A program made the position numbers and the translations under genes. This document shows positions 34,469 to 46,982 of a DNA stretch of 64,000 nt, piece by piece; within the stretch, counting starts at the first letter, position 1, and every line of letters begins with the position of its first letter. The stretch comes from Rhizophagus irregularis. Its lineage: Eukaryota; Glomeromycota; Glomeromycetes; Glomerales; Glomeraceae. The notes beneath the pieces are model-generated. The model made no database searches, had not been told where the DNA came from, and worked only from the letters and a program-made list of their open reading frames with translations. The stretch covers positions 3,745,001 to 3,809,000 of the forward strand of contig NC_089433.1 of NCBI RefSeq assembly GCF_026210795.1, read 5' to 3'.

Positions 34469-34740
34469 TTAGATTTATCCTTATTAGTATATGGTCCAAA
34501 ATATTATTTAATTTATTAATAAAGCAAAATTAATAAATATGAATCTTTTTTCTTTAATTAATCTTATTTTGTTTTTTTTTAAATGCAATAGCATTACACT
34601 TATCTGTTATCATAAGATCTCATGAATTACTAAATTTATTTTCGCCTTTAATAAATAAAAACAAACGAGTAATGATTGTCAAAAGAAGTCCAGATTTGGA
34701 AAATTTATCTATTTACCTAATAAAGAATTGATAGAATTTA

Positions 34741-36283
34741 TCACTCGATGATTTGAAATACTTCATAATCTTCTATTGAAAAATTATCTTCGGTATCTCT
34801 TATATTTCTTTCATAAAAATTATTTCTGCAGCAAGTTACACAAAAATCTGTAAACTCATCTGAATTTGAAGTAATTTTATAGGAATTTATGATAAGATCT
34901 TTGCCAAATTGTGGACCCCACACTTCGCCACAAAAAATTGCACCTTTCGCATTTATTACATTGCTTAAAATTGCATCTTTAATATTCTTATTTTTAAAAG
35001 AATAAATAAAACTATCATTAGTTTTACACCATTTGCCAGTAGTTTCCCATTTCAAGGGATTATATCCACCAAGAATTTCTTCATTTCCTTTTACTTTAAT
35101 AAATGTAACTGTATTAGCTTTGCCATCACACAATTCATGAAATTTTTTAGGAGTAAATCCATCTCGACTTCCTCTTAATAATAATTCAAATTTATATGGT
35201 AAATATAATTCCTCATAATTGTCATCATTAATAACCACTTTATCAACCCATTTTGAAACAGTTGAAATAATATTAGAATCGACAATTTTTGAATCAATAA
35301 TTTGAGTTTTGAATTCATTATTCTTAATTTTTCTTGGACGTAAAACGTTGTATTTTGGCACGCTACCAGGTTCCAAATAACAATTCAATAATTCTTCATA
35401 TAGTTGTTGATCTAAGAGTTTTCGATATGGACGAACTTTTTGCGAGAATTCTAGAGAAGATAAACTAAAAAATCTAATTAAAGGCAAACAGTGTTGTAAG
35501 ATATTTTTCATCGTTTTGAAATCATCATCTGACCAAGTTTTAGGATCTGGAATAAGATTTAGATTTTGTGCAAGACCCCATTTCAATACATGTTCCCATA
35601 CTTCAATTTCGTTCATTTGTAAATCATCTCTTTTAATAAGTGAAATTAAAGATTTTTCAGAAAGTGAAGTGAAATCAAAAGAATTGAATATTTTTTCGGG
35701 TGATTGAGCCATAAAATTTGTACAAAATTCTTGAAGTTCTAATAAATTATTAGATTGTGAACTAATTTGTTGAGTAAACCCAAAATGTTGTTCTATCCAA
35801 TCTGAATTATTTTCAATTAAATATTTTTGCAAATAATCAACTAGTTCTTGAAGATGAAGATTATCGGCAGCGGCCAAAACTTTAAGAGAATCTGAAATGT
35901 CATGTGTATTCGATGAAAGAACACCACCATAAATATACCTACAGTATAAAAAAATTTCATGAACGTAAACAATTTTTATTACCAGGTTATATGGTGTATA
36001 TTTATCAAATTTAATTAGTAATTACTTACTCTAAAATAGTTTGAAATATTTCTGGTGAAATTTTTGGTAATTTTATGTGAGCTAATATATTATCATTGTT
36101 CTTTTTGTTGGAAGCTAAAATTCGTCGTAAATATGAAGAACGGTAACACAAAATATTCATGTGAGCACGAAATATTTTTACGTTAGGATCTTCACCAACT
36201 TCAATTGTAATATCATAATATTCATCATCTTTTAATAATTCAATGTAATTTTGACTTAATTTTGAAAAAAATTGGGCAGACAT
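34741..36283 (-). CDS. BTB-BACK-TLDc protein, 483 aa, two exons
   Basis: Exons 36283-36030 and 35938-34741; 91-base intron (GTAAGT...GTAG). It starts MSAQFFSKLSQNYIELL. A serine replaces proline in CYRSSYLRRIL, a change also seen in the gene at 56493. Exon 2 opens YIYGGVLSSNTHDISDSLKV. The linker unit is shortened (EFKTQIIDSKIVDSN), having lost the first part of DDSQIIDSK. The TLDc core is consensus. The distal loop (INSYKITSNSDEFTDFC followed by VTCC) is distinct and close to that of the gene at 52706. It ends VFQIIE without the usual basic residue. Confidence 0.87.
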
Positions 36284-36321
36284 TTTGTTAAGAAGAATAA
36301 AGTCCTAAGTTGGGGAAAGAC

Positions 36322-36410
36322 AATATTTATATTTGTTTCATATTTATTAATGTCTGTACAACGTTAAACTCGTTAATTTGTTACGCCAATCTGCACAATC
36401 TGCGGCTTGT
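36322..36410 (-). promoter_or_regulatory. Promoter block of the gene at 36283
   Basis: ACAAGCCGCAGATTGTGCAG then ATTGGCGTAAC (minus strand, 36410-36381) precedes a TATAAATATTG box near 36322-36333. It is the clearest example of the shared block. Confidence 0.6.
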
Positions 36411-37939
36411 AAATTATTTTTATAGATTAGTTTTTGAATCAACCTAACCATAATTCCTTTCCATTTTTGATCTAAATTTCTGTAATGAAGTTTTTTTGAA
36501 AAATTCAAAAATTTTTCAAAATTTCTCTATTCATGAAAGTTGAAAAATTCAAAAAAAAAATTTCAAAATGAAAATGGAAATTACCTTCCATTTTTAATCT
36601 AAATCGTTTGAAAATTTCAGAAAAAAACTTCAAAAATGAAAATAGAAATCACCTTCCATTTTGATCTAAATTTTTTTTTCTATTGTAAATCAATATTGTT
36701 GGGTTTCATCAAAAAATTCAAAGCTTTTTTTTATTTAATAATACAGTTGCTAATAAAAGCAATTGATAGATAATTCTCATTTTAAAAACAATAAAAAATT
36801 TCAATTGAAAATATGATTATTCCTAAAAAAATTTTTATCTCATTTTAACTTAGTAGAAATTTAAAATGACTAAAAAAAAGGTCATGATAAAATAAGATAA
36901 TTGACTAGTCTAAAAATGGAGACAATAAATTTTTGATCTGAGTTATATTATAAATAGGTATCCGGACTTTTCGCACCGTAACCTTATAAATAAACTTTTA
37001 AAGAAAGAAAATTTCTGTTAATATTTTATTTTCAAATAAAGAAAACTTTTGCAAAAGAACTTTTTTGATAAAAAAAATGTTAACTATTATGAGCGTTTTT
37101 TGTCTGATAGAAACTAAATAGGTCTGGCACAGCAGTATTTATTATAGGGCCATACCATGAGCAGAGCAACATCATGGCAATATCCAATTTTCGTTAAAGC
37201 AGATGAAGAATATGAAATAAGCAATATATATATATTTTAAGCGCTATTGAAGTGTAATCGATCTACACACTTATGCATGAAAATACAATCACGTGCAAAA
37301 AGCCCTCCTAAGAATTAACGGTCATTGATATTTAAATTTACTCAATTTATGCTTATATAAAATTCAGTTATATAATTTGAAGGTTCTAATGCTCGAATAA
37401 TTTGAATAGTTTGGCAATTTTGCTTAACAGTAAAATTCGTGATTTTTAAATTTACTAAAGACGCTTATTATTAAGTCTAATGAATTTTTAATTAAATCAA
37501 TTATCGGTTCTTTCGGCCAATTTCAAAAAAATTTGATTCGAGATTAAAATCACTACAGTACAGACTGAAATTTTATAAATCACGAAATAATTGACGTTAA
37601 ATACTAGCAAACATATCTGATATGGAAAAAAAGAGAAAGAGGAAATAAAAAGTGTATTCCATATTATTAGCATAATCCAGAATATTATTAAAGTTATTAA
37701 TAAAGCAAAATTAATAAATGTGAAATTTTTTCCTTAATTTTTTTGATTATTACATAATAAATTTTTTAAAACAAATAATTTAAAAATATTTTTAAACCCA
37801 TTTTAAGGAATTATGTCGACCATGAATTTCCCTTTATTTTAAATATAACAGCATTAAACTTATCATAAAATCTCTTATGAATGAAATTTGTTTCACCTCT
37901 TATAAATAAAAACAAACGCGAATAATGATTATTATTACA
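36411..37939. repeat. Spacer with diverged short tandem repeats
   Basis: About 36450-36680 holds three diverged copies of a ~70-130 base unit built on CCTTCCATTTTTGATCTAAA and AAAATTCAAAAATTTTTC. The rest is A+T-rich 5' and 3' flank. No gene is seen. Confidence 0.5.
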
Positions 37940-38480
37940 TTTAATTGAAATACTTCATAATTTTCTATTGAAAAATCTTCTTCAGTATCTCTTATACTTC
38001 TTTCATAACGCAATTTTTTACAATAAGTTCTATCAAAAGCTGCAGATGGGTTATTGCTTATACAGGTATATATATTAAGATCGCTTCCATATTTTGGACC
38101 ATATACACTGCTATAATCTAACGCAGTTCTGCATCGATTACATTACTTAAAATTGCATTTTTAACATTGTTTTTCCCACTTGTCAGACATTTCTCATTCT
38201 AAAGGATTATATCCACCAAGAATTTCTTCATTTCCTTCTAAATTAATAAATGTAACTGTATTAGCTTTGCCATCACATAATTCATGAAATTTTTCAGGAG
38301 TAAATCCATCTCGACTTCCTCTTAATAATAATTTAAATTTATATGGTAAATATAATTTCTCATAATTATTATTGTTAATAACCACTTTATCAATCCATTT
38401 TGAAACCATTGTAACTATATTTAGATTAACAATTATTAAATCAACAATTCTTTCAATTTTAATATTTCTAGAGAGTGAAT
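37940..38480 (-). pseudogene. TLDc-only remnant of a BTB-BACK-TLDc gene
   Basis: Only the C-terminal third survives. From about 38409 the frame reads VSKWIDKVVINNNNYEKLYL, LLRGSRDGFTPEKFHELC and EEILGGYNPLE. A deletion then removes the DSFIFSF strand and shifts the frame, although CGPKFGSDL-like and IEDYEVF-like sequence can still be followed to about 37945. Upstream of 38410 the linker is frameshifted, and BTB and BACK are missing. The old 5' flank (CAATCTGCGGTTTGTCTTAC) survives at about 39209-39240. The closest relative by linker and ISMVSKWIDK context is the gene at 44259. Confidence 0.85.
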
Positions 38481-40290
38481 ATTTTAATTGGATTAGGCTT
38501 AATTAATCAGAATAGACTAGTTTTTAGAATATTTAAGAATGATTAAGAATAATTTCAAAGTAAAAAGTAATTATAACTAGTCATTGATTATTAATAAAAT
38601 TCTAAATAAAAAAGATTAAAATTTCTTAACTAATTAACTTTTTATATGCGAATTTTATTGTCCAATAAAAATTACTATGTAATTTCAGGGATTTCGTATA
38701 TACTGCATATCAATATATTAGATCACGTTATTTGTATTTTCTCGAATCAAATCAAAAATTATAAAATCATTTGATCTTGATATGAGAAAGATTCTAATTT
38801 TTTATTACAATATTTTAATTATGCTAATTTTTCATTATTAAAAACATGATTTTATTGAGAAATGTAAATACACAAAACACACACACATATTTTCTTTACA
38901 CGTAGGGACAAATTAATTGTATAATGAAATAAATCAATTTTAAATTAATCATTTATTTTCCGAAATTATTTTATTCAATGAGTAGAAAAAAGATAATTAG
39001 TTCATAGATTGTATCGACTGTTCAATTAAGCTAACTTAAAATGGATGTAATTGTTCATAATTCATCCCTATTCTATTTTTAATAAAAGTGAAGGCAAATT
39101 ACTGATGATAATTGCTAAAGAACCTGTGAATAATCTATAAACACAAGAAAATATTATTTATATGTCAACAGTACAGTAAGCAGTTGATAAGAAAATCAAA
39201 TTTATTGCCAATCTCTACAATCTGCGGTTTGTCTTACCAAGACCTTATAAAGTTTATTTCTAAGGTTCTAAATTTTCTTTTTGAATATTTTGAATAATTT
39301 AGGATGAACTAATAAAAATTTTGTAATTTTAGAGTTCACCTACTTATTCACTTTAGCTTGAGGTTCTAGTGAATTTAGCCAAACAAATTATCAGTTCGAG
39401 AAATTGTTGACTGATAAACCAAGGCCGAAATCTCATGTAAACCATGCAAAACTGAAATTATCATTAGTTTTAATGTCATTTATTTCTGGTGCGGAATTTG
39501 TTTAAACTTACAAAATACTCTCTCTCATTTATTTTCTATCAGAAAACGGTTGTCCTTGGACAACTTTTTCAGTTTCGGCTTCATATTCTACTTATACTAG
39601 TAATTGCAGTTACAGTTACTGTATATAGTTACCTGTAATTTGTACTGAAATTATTCTCTTTCAAAATATAAAATAAAAATAAATAAATGATTCGGGTGAA
39701 AAAAATTAGATTGACCAAGTATTAGGATTAGAACTAAATATTTCAATTTAATAATATTAAATAAAGGCCTGCATTTGACCTGGACCGAAATTCTTGTTTA
39801 TTCAAATATTTAAAATTTTTTTCTGTTTAAAAATTAAATAAAACAACAAATTTTTACAATTCACTATTTAAAATATAATCATTTTTCATGATAATAATAT
39901 TTAAAATAAATAATGTCAATAAAAAACTTATTTTCTTATTTACTTATTTGTTATTATTGAAAACTAATATGAATTATAAATCAAAATACAATAAAAATTA
40001 TAGAAGATATTTCATTATGCTCAATTTTATTTCATTTTCCACATATGTAATCTTTTTTAGCATCATTTTCACCACATTTTTGGTTTTCTTTATTAATAAA
40101 TAAAAGTCAAACTAAAAAGAAAATTTGCGTTCATTTATTCAATATTTATTTTATCCCAATTAATTAAATAAATAACTTAATTAAAAAGAGTATGGTAAGA
40201 ATTTGCTAAAAAGAGAAAAGGAAAAATATTGTAATTAATTTTTCAAATTTTTTAATGAAAATCTTCTACTTTCTCATCAGACAATTAATG
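38481..40290. other. Spacer, partly the orphaned 5' flank of the pseudogene
   Basis: 38481-39200 is unrecognised A+T-rich sequence replacing the lost BTB/BACK exons. 39200-39800 matches 44350-44880 in order (GTTTAAAC, TTGCCTACAG/TTACCTGTAA, AAGTATTAGGA), showing shared ancestry with the flank of the gene at 44259. The 71-codon frame at 39888-40103 is hydrophobic A/T translation and is not called. Confidence 0.5.
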
Positions 40291-40337
40291 ATTAAGTATT
40301 ACGGCCTTGCCACAAGGGACTTCCTAAGAAGCGCACT

Positions 40338-40620
40338 ATGCTCCTCCCATGAAAATTACGCATAGCACCATGCCGTACCACAACCAACTGGTCCTATCGC
40401 AGGACTGCAGCGAAAACTGGTACCCACGAGCTTACTAAAAATAAGCGTCTATGCTCCAACCCTTTCGCATAGTACTATACCACTCCAAAAAAAATCCCAA
40501 CCAGCCCTACTGTGAGACTGCAGCAAAGCTGGTACTCACAGGCTTACAAAGTAAGCATGCTATGCTCCCACCCATGCATAGCATCATGCTGCTCCAACGT
40601 AAGTACCCAATAAACTTACC
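40338..40620. repeat. GC-richer ~112 bp tandem repeat, about 2.5 copies
   Basis: Units starting with TATGCTCC near 40340, 40450 and 40561 share CGCATAG, CCAACYRGYCCTA, GAGACTGCAGC, TGGTACYCACRGGCTTAC and AAGC. The base composition differs strongly from its surroundings. An ATG frame crosses it but is not supported as a gene. Confidence 0.65.
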
Positions 40621-40664
40621 TTTGACCTACTCACCCACACATAGAATTTAAACCATTTCTAAGA

Positions 40665-41130
40665 AATACTGAAAAAAGAAGAGAAGACCCAGAAAAAAGC
40701 GGAATCCTAAAAAAGAGACCTAGAAAAAAAGAGAAGACAAAACTTGAGTAATACGTTTTACACATGTATTGTCCAAAAATAAATTATAAATTATAATTAT
40801 AAATATCATGTGATTTCATTATACAAAGAAAGAAAAAAAGCAGAGTCCTAAAAAAGAGAAGACCGAAAAAGAGCTAGAAAAAAAAGAAAATCAAAGGTAA
40901 AAAAAGCAGAGTCCTAAAAAAAAGAAAAGACCAAGTTAACGAAATAAGTTAGTCGGGAGGCCTCACTTGTGCAATAAACTATACTGCTCCTAAGACAAAT
41001 ACGAAAAGCTTGAAAGAAAAAAATGAGCCTAAAAAAAAAGCAACCATAAAAAAAAGCAAAGCCCTAAAAGAAGACGAAACTTGAAGAAAGAAAAAAGTAA
41101 GACCGAAAAAAAAAGATGCTAAAAAAAATA
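40665..41130. repeat. Purine-rich low-complexity tract
   Basis: About 460 bases of A/G-rich sequence with recurring AAAAAAGCAGAGTCCTAAAA and AAGAGAAGACC words, interrupted near 40740-40830 and 40925-40990. It could adopt unusual structure (triplex-forming purine strand). No coding is seen. Confidence 0.55.
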
Positions 41131-42716
41131 TATACTTTTTATATATTATTTTTTGTTATACAAACTTTTATAAATCGACTACTTTCAGATCTTCCCTTAA
41201 TACTCTTAATACACGTGGAAACGCGAAAAACGCGAAAATAATCTATAAGTCTATTAAATAAATCAAATAAATCAATGATTACTGCGCCCGTCTTGATCAC
41301 AATACTTATGAGTAAAAATTGAAAGCTGATGTCATTTTTCATTTGAAATCTGTCCTTGTGACTACATTTTGGATTTGTAATAAAGAAAATGAGTCATCAT
41401 GATGTCAAAATCGTGATCTAGAAGAAATACACAGGAGTTGGCTGAGTTGGCTTTAAAAGTTGATTACAAACAGAATATCCACGACGGCTTGGTAATTTAT
41501 CGAAAGAATAATTATATTTATAATATATCACAATTTTAATTAGTTAATTAGAACATGTATTTAAACGTATTTATTAATGATCTGTATCTGGTAATGATAA
41601 ATGTATTTTTCATAGATCATTACGTAATAAACAAATTCAACCTCGCTACGAATTTTTGTTAATAATATAAAAACATAATTGTTTCATTGTTAATATATAA
41701 GTACTGTACATTATTGTTCATTAATATAATAAATATATTATTCACAATTTTTTGTTAATTAAATAAATACACCATTATCTATAAATACACTCTATACTCT
41801 GTTTTAATTTAATTAAATAAATTCACTTTTTTTTTTAAAAGGAATAACGAATATAGTGTTTTTTTTTGTTTATTTGTTTCCGATACCCAATAAGCTATTC
41901 GGGGAGTGGACTTTTGTCCTTAAAATGTATATTTCATTGGAGAAATATTTTCTGAAATGAGTCCAAAATCTATTTTTTTACCGTAAATCTTGCGTGTTTT
42001 GCGGAGAGGGTCTGACGGAGGCAAGATCAGTTTTTCTAATATATTCTTTTATTAGGAGAAACAGGTGGTAATTGATTAAGCTCGTTGTCAGTAGGGTTGA
42101 GGTTATTATCCATTTGTAATTTCGGTGGAAAAGTAAAAAAGAGCGGGAGTATTTATGTTAAAAATTTAAAACTAACCGAACAATTATTTATATTTGGGTA
42201 TTTTAAATTTTTTCTTATCTTTTAGAAAATATCAAGAGTTACTGAATCAGTGTATCTATAATGTGAACATTGTAATCGAGCACATTGATGCATTTGGGAC
42301 AACATCGAATATAATGAATAAATTATAATTAGAAAAAAATGATTACTAAATTACGTTTACATGTAATGCCCAGTTAAATTAGAAATTATGTACCGCAACA
42401 TTGACCTGGGTAGTAAGTTAAATTTCGGCCGGAATTTAATAGGAAATTCGGTCAGAATTAATGAAATCCGAAGAATTGTATCTACCAAAAATTTCCCTAA
42501 AAGTATCATTACTATCACATCTTATATACTGTTAATGAGAATTTGGTTTTACCTTTAACAAATGTACCAAAAAAACGATTGATAATCGTTAAGCAAGTAT
42601 AAGATTTTATTTATTCTAACTTGATATAAAAAATAAAATAAATCTTATTTGCGTATAAACAAACCTCGACAAACCATCTAGTTATTTGACAACAAATAAT
42701 TATATTACTATTACAC
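41131..42716. other. A+T-rich spacer, no supported gene
   Basis: Contains a small minus-strand frame near 42113 (MDNNLNPTDNELNQLPPVSP) that stops after 25 codons and resumes in another frame as KTDLASVRPSPQNTQDLR, possibly a retroelement ORF1 scrap. A block at 42390-42475 (AAATTTCGGCCGGAATTTAA) recurs at 45107-45184. The end resembles 48240-48507, i.e. the duplicated 3' flank. Confidence 0.4.
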
Positions 42717-44259
42717 TTATCTCCTTATGATTTGAAATACTTCATAATCTTCTATTGAAAAATAATCTTCAGTATCTCTAATATTTCTTTCGTAACGCAC
42801 TTTTTTACAATAAGTTACATTAAAAACTTTAGATACGTCATTTGATCTATTGTTTCTATTGGTACAGGTAAATATGTTAAGATCGCTTCCAAATTTTGGA
42901 CCACATGTACTGCTATAATCTAACGCACGATTCGCATCTATCACATTACTTAAAGTTGCATTTTTAACATTCTTATCTTTAAAAGAAAAAATAAAACTAT
43001 CTTCAGTTTTTCCCCAACTGTTAGTAGTTTCCCATTCTAAAGGATTATATCCACCAAGAATTTCTTCAGTTTCATTTACTTTAATAAATGTAACAGTATT
43101 AGGTATACCATCACATAATTCATGAAATTTTTTTGGAGTAAATCCATCCCGGCTTCCCTTTAATAATAGTTTAAATTTGTATGGTAAATATAATTCTCTT
43201 AAATGATTATATTTGCTATTATTGATAATAACTGTTTTATCAATCCATTTTGAAACCATTGAAACTATATCTAAATTAACAATTTTTGAATCAATAATTT
43301 TTTCAATTTTAATATTTCTAGGAGGTGAAATGTTATTGACTGGTTCACTATCAGGATTCATATGAGAATTTACTATATTTTCATAGAGTTGATTATTTAA
43401 AAGTTTTTTATAAGGACGAACTTTTTGTAAGAATTCTTTAGATGATAAACTAAAAAATCTAATTGAAGGTAAAATATGTTGTAGAGTAATTTTCATTTTT
43501 TTGAAATCATCATCTGACCAAATACTAGGATCTGGAATAAGATTTGGATTTTGTTTAAGACCCCATTTTAAGACATGTTCCCATACTTCAATTTCGTTCA
43601 TTTGTAAATCATCTCTTTTAATAAGTGAAACTAAAGATGTTTCAGAAAGTGAAGTGAAATCAAAAGACTTGAATATTTTTTCAGGTGATAGGGTCATTAA
43701 ATTTGTACAAAATTCTTGAAGTACTACTAAATTACTAGATTTCGAACTAATTTGTTGAGTAAATCCAAAATGTTGTTCCATCCACTCTGACTCATTTTCA
43801 ATTAAATAATTTTGTAAATAATCAACTAGTTCTTGAAGATGAAGTTCATCTGCGGCGGCCAAAACCTTAATAAAGTCTGAAGCGTCGTTCACATTTAACG
43901 AAAGAATACCACCATAAATATACCTATATTACAAAAATATATATTAGAAATTGTATATTATCCGTTTTTAGAGTATATTGACATTTTATAACTTACTCTA
44001 AAATTATTTGAAATATTTCCGATGATATATCAGGTAATCTGATATGAACTAAATCATTAGTATTATTATTCCTGTTCCTGTTATTGGAAGCTAAAATTCG
44101 TCGTAAATATGGAGAACGGTAACACACAACATTCTTATGAGCACGAAATATTTTTACGTTAGGGTCTTCACCAACTTCAATAGTAATATCATAATATTCA
44201 TCATCTTTTAATAATTCAATGTAATTTTGACTTAATTTCGTGTAAAATTCAATAGACAT
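42717..44259 (-). CDS. BTB-BACK-TLDc protein, 489 aa, two exons
   Basis: Exons 44259-43997 and 43923-42717; 73-base intron, the shortest in the set (GTAAGT...ATAG). The start is MSIEFYTKLSQNYIELL. The BTB domain has the variant FRAHKNVVCYRSPYLRR and the extended NNRNRNNNTND loop. Exon 2 opens LNVNDASDFIKVLAAADELH. BACK contains MTLSPEKIFKSFDFTSLSET and GLKQNPNLIPDPSIWSDDDF. The linker lacks DSQIIDSK and reads RNIKIEKIIDSKIVNLDIVS. The TLDc core is LLKGSRDGFTPKKFHELC (R to K). The distal loop is the longest seen (FTCTNRNNRSNDVSKVFNVT). Confidence 0.87.
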
Positions 44260-44302
44260 TTTTGTTAAAAGAAAAAAGTTTTAATTGTGGAAGGACAATA
44301 TT

Positions 44303-44382
44303 TATATTTATTTCACATGCTATTGTTGTACAATGTTAAACTTGTTAATTCGTTACACCAATCTGCACAATTTGTGGCTTGT
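44303..44382 (-). promoter_or_regulatory. Promoter block of the gene at 44259
   Basis: The minus strand carries ACAAGCCACAAATTGTGCAG then ATTGGTGTAAC (44382-44353), a diverged version of the shared block, and TATAAATATTG near 44303-44313. Confidence 0.5.
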
Positions 44383-46160
44383 CTTACTGTACTAAGATCG
44401 CTATTCAAATTCGTTACGAGATATTATGGAATATAAAGTTTCTTCCTAAGGCTCTCGAATCATAATGTAAGCTATGTAAAATGAAGTTAGCTGTTTTTGT
44501 GCGACGATAGTTTGAGTGGATAATAAATTGGAGAATCAAAGATTATTTTCGTTACTATTTAGTTGTTATATCTTTTATTTCTGGTGACGATTTTGTTTAA
44601 ACGTGTAGATTAGGCAACTATTTGTCCCGGGAAACCTTTTCTGTTTCGTTCCATAATCACAGCTATATAGTTGCCTACAGTTTGTACGTATTAAAATTCT
44701 TTTCTTCCAAGTTGTAATAATAAAAATGAATAGATGGTTCGAGTGAAAGAATTTAGGGTATTTCTGGCTAAGTATTAGGAATAGAATTAAAGATTTCAAT
44801 TTATTTTTGAATAATAATACTAAATAGGGGTTTGCCATTTTTGAAACCGGGCCCGGACCGGAATTTTTGATCATTTAAAGATTTTAATATTCTAGTAATA
44901 TATTTAAATTTTATTATTTTAATTTTTTATGGTGATTTAAAAATTGGAAAAAAAATTATTTCGTTTTATGATTTATATAATTAAAGTAACAAATTTAACA
45001 AATTTAACAGTAAAAATGATCACTTATCACAATAAACATTGTAACATTTAAAAAAATAGCAAAAACTATATTCTCATTTACTCATTTGTTATTATTGAAA
45101 ACTAAAGTACCGTAACATTTACCTGGTAAGTTAAATTTCAGCCGGAATTTAATAGAAAGATTGGCCAGAATTAATGAAATCCAAGTTTACACTCTGAAGT
45201 TCCAGCCCGTTGTAGGCTTCTATATGACTAAAAAAAATTTGGATTGGTATCCCATATTTATTATGGTTAGAATTATTTGATTGTACTAATGAAATTTTAA
45301 TAACTTTTAACAAAAAAAAAGGCTTAGTTGTATTACTAATAATTTTCATTCTCGGCCCATCTTCGCAGAATATTTTAGGTCGTAGACCAATCATTTTATT
45401 TTTTTTTAGTTCTTTGTGTTTAGACTTTAGACCAAAAATATTTTTTTTCTTAAATATTTTTTTTTCGGTCTTTTTAGAGCCAAATTTTTTTATATTATTT
45501 TCTTTTTGGTCTTTTTAAACCGATTTTTTTATTCAATTTATTATTTCTTTTAGACCTTTTTTTATTATTATTTTTTCGATCTTTTTAGACCAAATTTTTT
45601 TTTATATTATTATTTTCAGTCTTTTTAGACCGAATTATTTTTTTTTGTGTTTAGATCGAAAATACTTTTTTTTAATACCTTTTTTTTACCAGTTCTTACT
45701 TCTTACAGACTGAAATTTTGATTTGGATAATGCTTAAAAATAATTTCTTTTTATTTTTATTTTTTTCTTGTTTTATTGTTCATTTTTTATTGTAATTTTT
45801 TTTCTTTGATTATCTCCATCTTCTAACATAAGTTGCAGTATTATATAGATATAAAGGATAAGATGATTTTGAAAAAAAAAAATGTTTAATGATAATGAAT
45901 GCGAAAAGATCAAATAAGGTTAGCATTTTATGATTTAAAAATAATAGCAGATGGCAGATAGTGATAGTATTGGCGATCACAATATGTCTAAAAGGGAATT
46001 AAAGTTAACATCTATGTTGATAATTTAAGTGTAGTGTCAACTTGGAATAATTTATTGACAAATAAAAAAGAAGATATGAAACATTTAAACGTATATATAT
46101 GATATATATGAAAATAGATATAAAAAAAATATTATAATATGAATATATATTTATAATATA
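44383..46160. other. Long spacer with pyrimidine-rich minisatellite
   Basis: Duplicated flank (44383-44880, related to 39240-39800), a small repeat shared with 42390 (45107-45184), then the minisatellite at 45410-45700. ATG frames at 44575-44874 and 45149-45394 have no motifs and are not called. Confidence 0.45.
45410..45700. repeat. T-rich minisatellite built on GGTCTTTTTAGACC
   Basis: The near-palindromic word GGTCTTTTTAGACC, with a 5-base stem, and variants (CGGTCTTTTTAGAGCC, TGGTCTTTTTAAACCG, CGATCTTTTTAGACCA, CAGTCTTTTTAGACCG) recur every ~35-55 bases, separated by T runs. Confidence 0.65.
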
Positions 46161-46205
46161 AAAGGAAACGAGGTTGCAGACAGATCAGCAAAGCTAAGTA
46201 CATAA
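46161..46205 (+). pseudogene. Scrap of a retrotransposon RNase H domain
   Basis: A short frame reads KGNEVADRSAKLST then a stop. This fits the C-terminal GNExAD..AK motif of RNase H in non-LTR retrotransposons, with the catalytic Asp in VADRSAK. The following 61-codon ATG frame (46214-46399) may be downstream sequence of the same element but is not recognisable. Confidence 0.5.
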
Positions 46206-46982
46206 GTGTTATATTGGAATGGCTATCTGTATTACAAAGAAGAATACGTGAAAAAATGTTATTTACTGGAATTAATATAAATAGTGATGAAGTGAATAAT
46301 GCACCTAGCTATAAAATTAAAAACTTATCAACGTTAGATAATTTAAATAAAAGTAAACCTCATTTATATAAAGAAATTTTATGTACAAGATTTAAATAGA
46401 TCAAAGAAAACTGGAAACAAGTGCGGATAATATAATATATTTGATAGATGTATTAATAGAAAGGCACGTGTAAAAATATACAAATTACCTAATTAATATT
46501 ATGTAATAACTAATTTTCTTAAACCAGAAATTTTATCATTGATTTATCCTGATTCAATGCAGCTCATTATAATTTATTATTAATCTATAGCTTATAAAAA
46601 TTACAATTTCATATTATCAATGATATCAATGATATGGAAAACTTTCTTTTTTTTAAAAAAAAAACGTTAATAGTTATAACACATTAATATTGTCTGTATT
46701 TACTCATCGTAACAATGATATAAATTATGACTAATCGGTTTTAAACCGGTTTTATCATAACCGGTTCTACAATCGCGTTGTAAAAAGTGTTTATGCATTA
46801 ATCACGTAAAATATTTAACTCGTACGATTCATTAAAAACATGACATAATGAGTCATTAATGAAGACTAATGACAAACAAAAAATTTTTCATTTATATACA
46901 CATTTCTCTCACGCTTATTATTTTCTCTTTCACTTTTACAAAACGAAAAGTTATTAAACTAAAAATTATCGTAAAAAAAACC

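Noticed and set aside
42055-42113. Small frame MDNNLNPTDNELNQLPPVSP as a gene
   Set aside because: It stops after 25 codons and continues only in another phase; at best a retroelement scrap.
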